Assembly (NCBI GenBank): GCA_015067885.1
Contig: SVLO01000007.1
Location: forward strand, 20,352 to 84,351
From: Oscillospiraceae bacterium
GTDB taxonomy: Bacteria > Bacillota > Clostridia > Oscillospirales > Oscillospiraceae
Length of the DNA stretch: 64,000 bases
Reading direction: 5' to 3'
Part shown: positions 61,334-64,000 of the stretch, piece by piece
How the letters are laid out: every line of letters begins with the position of its first letter
Numbering within the stretch: position 1 is the stretch's first letter
The notes under the pieces: model-generated
What the model was told of the DNA's origin: nothing
Seen by the model: only the letters and a program-made list of their open reading frames with translations
Databases searched by the model: none
Position numbers and translations under genes: made by a program

Positions 61334-63248
61334 ACTCTACCGCTTCTTTGATCCACTGATATATGGCCCGGACCGAGTGCAGGGCCGGCTCACCATCCAG
61401 GGGGATGGTGACGGAAAACTCCTGCTGCATCTGGGCGATCATGGCAAAATACTCCAAACTGGAGCCACCCTCGTCCAAAAAGAAGTCGCTGTCCCCGGCA
61501 ATCTCCTCCGCAGGCCTGTTCAGGGCCAGGGCAAACATATCCCGGATCTGCAGCCACAGAGCATCCGTTTCTTCCTCCCGCTCCCCACGGTTGTCCCGAC
61601 AGACAGGGTGCAGACTCCCCTGCTCCAGCTCCCGGCGCAGGCGGCGGCGATTGAGTTTGAATTCCTCATCTTTCAGCAGCGGGTCGGATATAAACAGCAG
61701 GCGGTTGATTTGGCTGCTCAGGTGCAGCGCCTCGATCTGCGCCCGCAGATCCCGCTCCAGCCTGTCCAGGGTTTCCGCCGTTGTCCGCCTCACCGAAATA
61801 AGCAGCGTCGTTTTCTCCCCACCCACAAGGCAAAGGCTGCCGGCGCCGGGTGCGCTCAGCTGCCGCTCGATCAGGTTGGGGTTCAGGTTTTCCCCGTCCG
61901 CAGTCACGATTAAATCGTCACTGCGGCCAAGGAGCCGATACCGGCCACCCACACATTGGGCAAGGTCACCCGTGTCAAACCAATCGCCGGACCGGGTAAC
62001 GACTCCGTTTTGGATGATGTACTTTGCAACGCTTTTCCCCCGGACCTGCAGGTGACCATTGTCCCCGATACGGTACTCCACGGAGGAAAGAGGCTTGCCG
62101 ATAAAGCCGGCGTTTCGGACCTTTTTCCTGTTGCTCAGCTCCACCGAGGTGATACCCAGCTCCGTCATGCCGTAGCCGTTTGCAAGATGGTACCCAACGG
62201 CGTTAAAAAACTCCAAAGCTTGAGGCGCTATCATGCTACCTCCGGTGATCATAAACTGCACGCTTTCACCGAACAGGTTTTCTCTGACCTGACGGAAGGC
62301 AGCGCGGCAAAACCAGTTGCCCAAAACAGGCACATCGCCCATCACGCGGCACAGACCAAGCCCCCGCTCAAACCGGGCGCAGGTCTTCTCCCCCCGGCCT
62401 TTTATGGTGTGCATGGCCTGCTGCCAGACGGTTTCCCAAAACAGAGGCACCGCAAAAATATGGGTGACCTTGTGCCGGCGAATGGTGTTGAGAATGGTCT
62501 GCGGTGCCATGTCGTTGAGCTGCACAAAGGTGCGGGAGAAAAAGGCAAACCAAATGTAGACCGCAACCAGCCCGAATATGTGGTAGAGGGGCAGAAACAG
62601 CAGCAGCTTGAGCTGTCCGTCATAATGCCGGGCCATCTGTTTGCTGCGGCGGATCACGTCCCAGCTGTTTTTCACCTGATAGTAGAATTCCTCCGCGCTG
62701 TAGGCGCATATCTTCAAATTCTCCGTCGTGCCTGACGACATCAACAGAATTTCCGTGCCAAACTCCCCCTCCACAGGCACGTCCTGCAAAGCCGGGATGT
62801 CTTCCGGTGCAATGGTGGGAACGGAGAAAGTTTTTTCGCCGGAAATGACCGCGGCCGCGCCGCTGCTTTCCAAAGCGTGTTCCAAAAGGCCGTCCGACAG
62901 GCGCAGGTTCATCAGCAACGGCCGGTACCCACAGCGCAGCAAGGCCCAAAACAGCTCGATCCAGTCAAGTCCGTTTGGCGCGTGCAGACCGACCACACTC
63001 CCCGCGGGGATATGACTCAGCACGGCCTTCATCCCCGCCGCCCGGGCCAAAATCGCCCGGTGCGCCTGGTCGTAGGTGGTGACGGTGATTTTGTACCCCT
63101 CACTCTTCTCGTAGAAAATGTTTTCCCTCTCGGAAAACATCAGCTCGAACAGGGAGGCAAAGGAACGATCCATGGCTTCAAACCGGGCCAGCTTGGCACG
63201 GACGAACGCATCTATCGTGGTGTATCCCCCCACATTTTTCAGTCCCAT
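61323..63248 (-). CDS. Acyl-AMP ligase fused to a C-terminal carrier domain
   Basis: 641 residues, first gene of the lipid operon. An ANL adenylation domain (about 1-545) is followed by a carrier domain with the phosphopantetheine serine S597 in DEGGSSLEYF. The P-loop is degenerate (SSGTTENLKIC instead of SSGTTGxPKG), while GYGMTELG, WFDTGDL and the C-terminal EFKLNRRR remain. It loads an acid onto its own carrier. The start is uncertain: ATG 63248 has GAGG only three bases away, and TTG 63263 is an alternative. Confidence 0.88.
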   Translation of the reverse strand: MGLKNVGGYTTIDAFVRAKLARFEAMDRSFASLFELMFSERENIFYEKSEGYKITVTTYDQAHRAILARAAGMKAVLSHIPAGSVVGLHAPNGLDWIELFWALLRCGYRPLLMNLRLSDGLLEHALESSGAAAVISGEKTFSVPTIAPEDIPALQDVPVEGEFGTEILLMSSGTTENLKICAYSAEEFYYQVKNSWDVIRRSKQMARHYDGQLKLLLFLPLYHIFGLVAVYIWFAFFSRTFVQLNDMAPQTILNTIRRHKVTHIFAVPLFWETVWQQAMHTIKGRGEKTCARFERGLGLCRVMGDVPVLGNWFCRAAFRQVRENLFGESVQFMITGGSMIAPQALEFFNAVGYHLANGYGMTELGITSVELSNRKKVRNAGFIGKPLSSVEYRIGDNGHLQVRGKSVAKYIIQNGVVTRSGDWFDTGDLAQCVGGRYRLLGRSDDLIVTADGENLNPNLIERQLSAPGAGSLCLVGGEKTTLLISVRRTTAETLDRLERDLRAQIEALHLSSQINRLLFISDPLLKDEEFKLNRRRLRRELEQGSLHPVCRDNRGEREEETDALWLQIRDMFALALNRPAEEIAGDSDFFLDEGGSSLEYFAMIAQMQQEFSVTIPLDGEPALHSVRAIYQWIKEAVEYVD

Positions 63249-63325
63249 CGTCCTCACCGCCAAACTGTTTCCCGTCCAACCGTCGTCCCGGAAAACGCAA
63301 ATCTTGTCGAATTATACACTTTTTG

Positions 63326-63354
63326 AGTATACCACAACCCCCGCCGCAATGCAA
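63326..63354 (-). promoter_or_regulatory. Promoter of the 13-gene lipid operon
   Basis: Minus strand TTGCAT (63349-63354), a 17-base spacer ending TGG, and TATACT (63326-63331). A second TATAAT lies at 63311-63316. The leader is about 70 bases. Confidence 0.65.
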
Positions 63355-63491
63355 CAAATATCAAGCAGAAAATTTCCCCATTTCCCCATCGTAACCCCTT
63401 TGGCCACAGTGGGTTCAAGGCGTCAAGACCGTTGTCCGAATGTCCAACTGTACATTTTGTCGAAAAAAAGCAGTTTGTTCCGCAAAAAGCC

Positions 63492-63520
63492 TTGCAGTGA
63501 CGCCCTTTAGGGTGTACAAT
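63492..63520 (+). promoter_or_regulatory. Promoter of the zinc-ribbon repeat protein gene
   Basis: TTGCAG (63492-63497), a 17-base spacer and TACAAT (63515-63520) on the plus strand, giving a ~120-base leader. The rest of 63264-63645 shows no gene. Confidence 0.55.
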
Positions 63521-63645
63521 AAGCTGTATTATGCCCTCGTATACGAAAATATCCGTTTTTCCCGCAAAAAGCACCGGGATAACCCACAACACTTCCCCCG
63601 ACCCAAAGGCAAAATCAGCATCTTTTCTCAAAGGAGTTCGGTAAT

Positions 63646-64000
63646 ATGAGATGTCAGTTCTGCGGCAGAGACTCCCAGCGCCGCCACCAAAATGTATGCC
63701 CCTTTTGCGGCCGACCCACATTTGTTCCTCAGGCACCCCCTGTCTATCGGCCGGTCCAGGCTCCCCATGTAACTGTTCCTCAGCAGGCAGTTCCTCAACA
63801 GGTTCCCCCTCAGCAGGTGGCTCCTCAGCAGGTCCCTCCTCAGCAGGTTCCTCCTCAGCAGGTTCCTCCTCAGCAGGTTCCTCCTCAGCAGGTTCCCCCT
63901 CAGCAGGTTCCCCCTCAGCAGGTTCCCCCTCAGCAGGTTCCCCCTCAGCAGGTTCCCCCTCAGCAGGTTCCCCCTCAGCAGGTTCCCCCTCAGCAGGTTC
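63646..64000 (+). CDS. Zinc-ribbon protein with PPQQV repeats (3' end beyond window)
   Basis: 118 codons visible. The N-terminal zinc ribbon has C3, C6, C18 and C21 (CQFCG, CPFCG). After a short Pro/Val linker, pentapeptides V/P-P-Q-Q-V repeat from residue 44 to the edge. AAGGAG lies 10 bases before the ATG. The build (zinc ribbon, Pro/Gln linker, probably membrane helices beyond the edge) mirrors the two last genes of the divergent lipid operon. Function unknown. Confidence 0.85.
   Translation, partial: MRCQFCGRDSQRRHQNVCPFCGRPTFVPQAPPVYRPVQAPHVTVPQQAVPQQVPPQQVAPQQVPPQQVPPQQVPPQQVPPQQVPPQQVPPQQVPPQQVPPQQVPPQQVPPQQVPPQQV
63775..64000 (+). repeat. 15-bp tandem repeat array, coding for PPQQV
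   Basis: Fifteen in-frame 15-base units to the window edge. The first four vary. Then four units are CCTCCTCAGCAGGTT and seven are CCCCCTCAGCAGGTT, identical to each other. The identity points to recent slippage expansion, and the array continues past the edge. Confidence 0.95.

Noticed and set aside
50494..63248. Classical polyketide/NRPS cluster
   Set aside because: Ligases, carriers and a PPTase are present, but there is no ketosynthase, malonyl transferase, condensation or thiotemplate reductase domain.
63775..64000. Possible CRISPR array
   Set aside because: The units are contiguous 15-base repeats without spacers and stay in frame inside a coding sequence.

Overview
The window is a gene-dense, GC-rich stretch of a bacterial chromosome. 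It most likely comes from a spore-forming, fermentative Clostridia of the Oscillospiraceae type. The evidence is sporulation genes (spoVT, ylbJ, a sporulation-type D,D-carboxypeptidase), acetate kinase, an HPr with both His15 and Ser46, feoA-feoB with a Cys-rich tail peptide, strong Shine-Dalgarno sites, and several GTG/TTG starts. No rRNA, plasmid gene or phage structural gene is visible, and the genus cannot be fixed from the sequence alone.

Left part (1-6.4 kb): the F-type ATP synthase operon on the minus strand, in the order atpI-like, atpB, atpE, atpF, atpH, atpA, atpG, atpD. It runs off the left edge, and atpC presumably lies beyond. The c subunit carries two carboxylates in the ion site (E30 and E63), which points to a sodium-type rotor. 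6.4-12 kb: a DUF1295 membrane enzyme, an orphan CARF-nuclease of the Card1/Can2 type, a tRNA-Arg embedded in tRNA-derived palindromes, ylbJ and a dac gene. 12-18.6 kb (mainly plus strand): an HhH protein, a TagA-like glycosyltransferase, tmk, a DJ-1 protein, 5-formyl-THF cyclo-ligase, mltG, a U32 protein and an HTH regulator fused to a superoxide-reductase-like domain. Two proteins of 54 and 39 residues are hidden in between.

18.7-33 kb: a long non-coding repeat, metG, tmcAL, ackA, regulators including an sdpR-sdpI pair, an SGNH hydrolase, an SLC13-type transporter, a large YfhO protein, an AT-rich lipoprotein island, tRNA-Pro followed by a cysteine synthase gene, and trmB transcribed divergently. 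33-46.6 kb: feoA-feoB-Cys-rich peptide, a coiled-coil protein-coaD-rsmD, uvrC, a TIM-barrel isomerase, ptsH, an unrecognised gene beside a duplicated mutS2 3' end, mutS2, a P-loop ATPase and spoVT. 46.9-50.4 kb: a DUF368 (PopT-type) carrier-lipid translocase, two membrane proteins and an alpha/beta hydrolase.

The most unusual region is 50.5-63.2 kb: thirteen minus-strand genes packed with overlaps or short gaps and ending at one strong terminator. In transcription order they encode an acyl-AMP ligase fused to a carrier domain, two PlsC-type acyltransferases, a second acyl-AMP ligase, a free acyl carrier protein, an LRAT-like domain fused to a 4'-phosphopantetheinyl transferase, an alpha/beta hydrolase, a DegV/FakB-type lipid-binding protein, an MFS transporter, a FakA-type kinase, an alpha/beta hydrolase with a Cys nucleophile, and two zinc-ribbon membrane proteins. 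This looks like a self-contained system that activates fatty acids, loads them on carrier proteins and transfers them to an unknown acceptor. A zinc-ribbon protein with pentapeptide (PPQQV) repeats starts divergently beside it and runs off the right edge.
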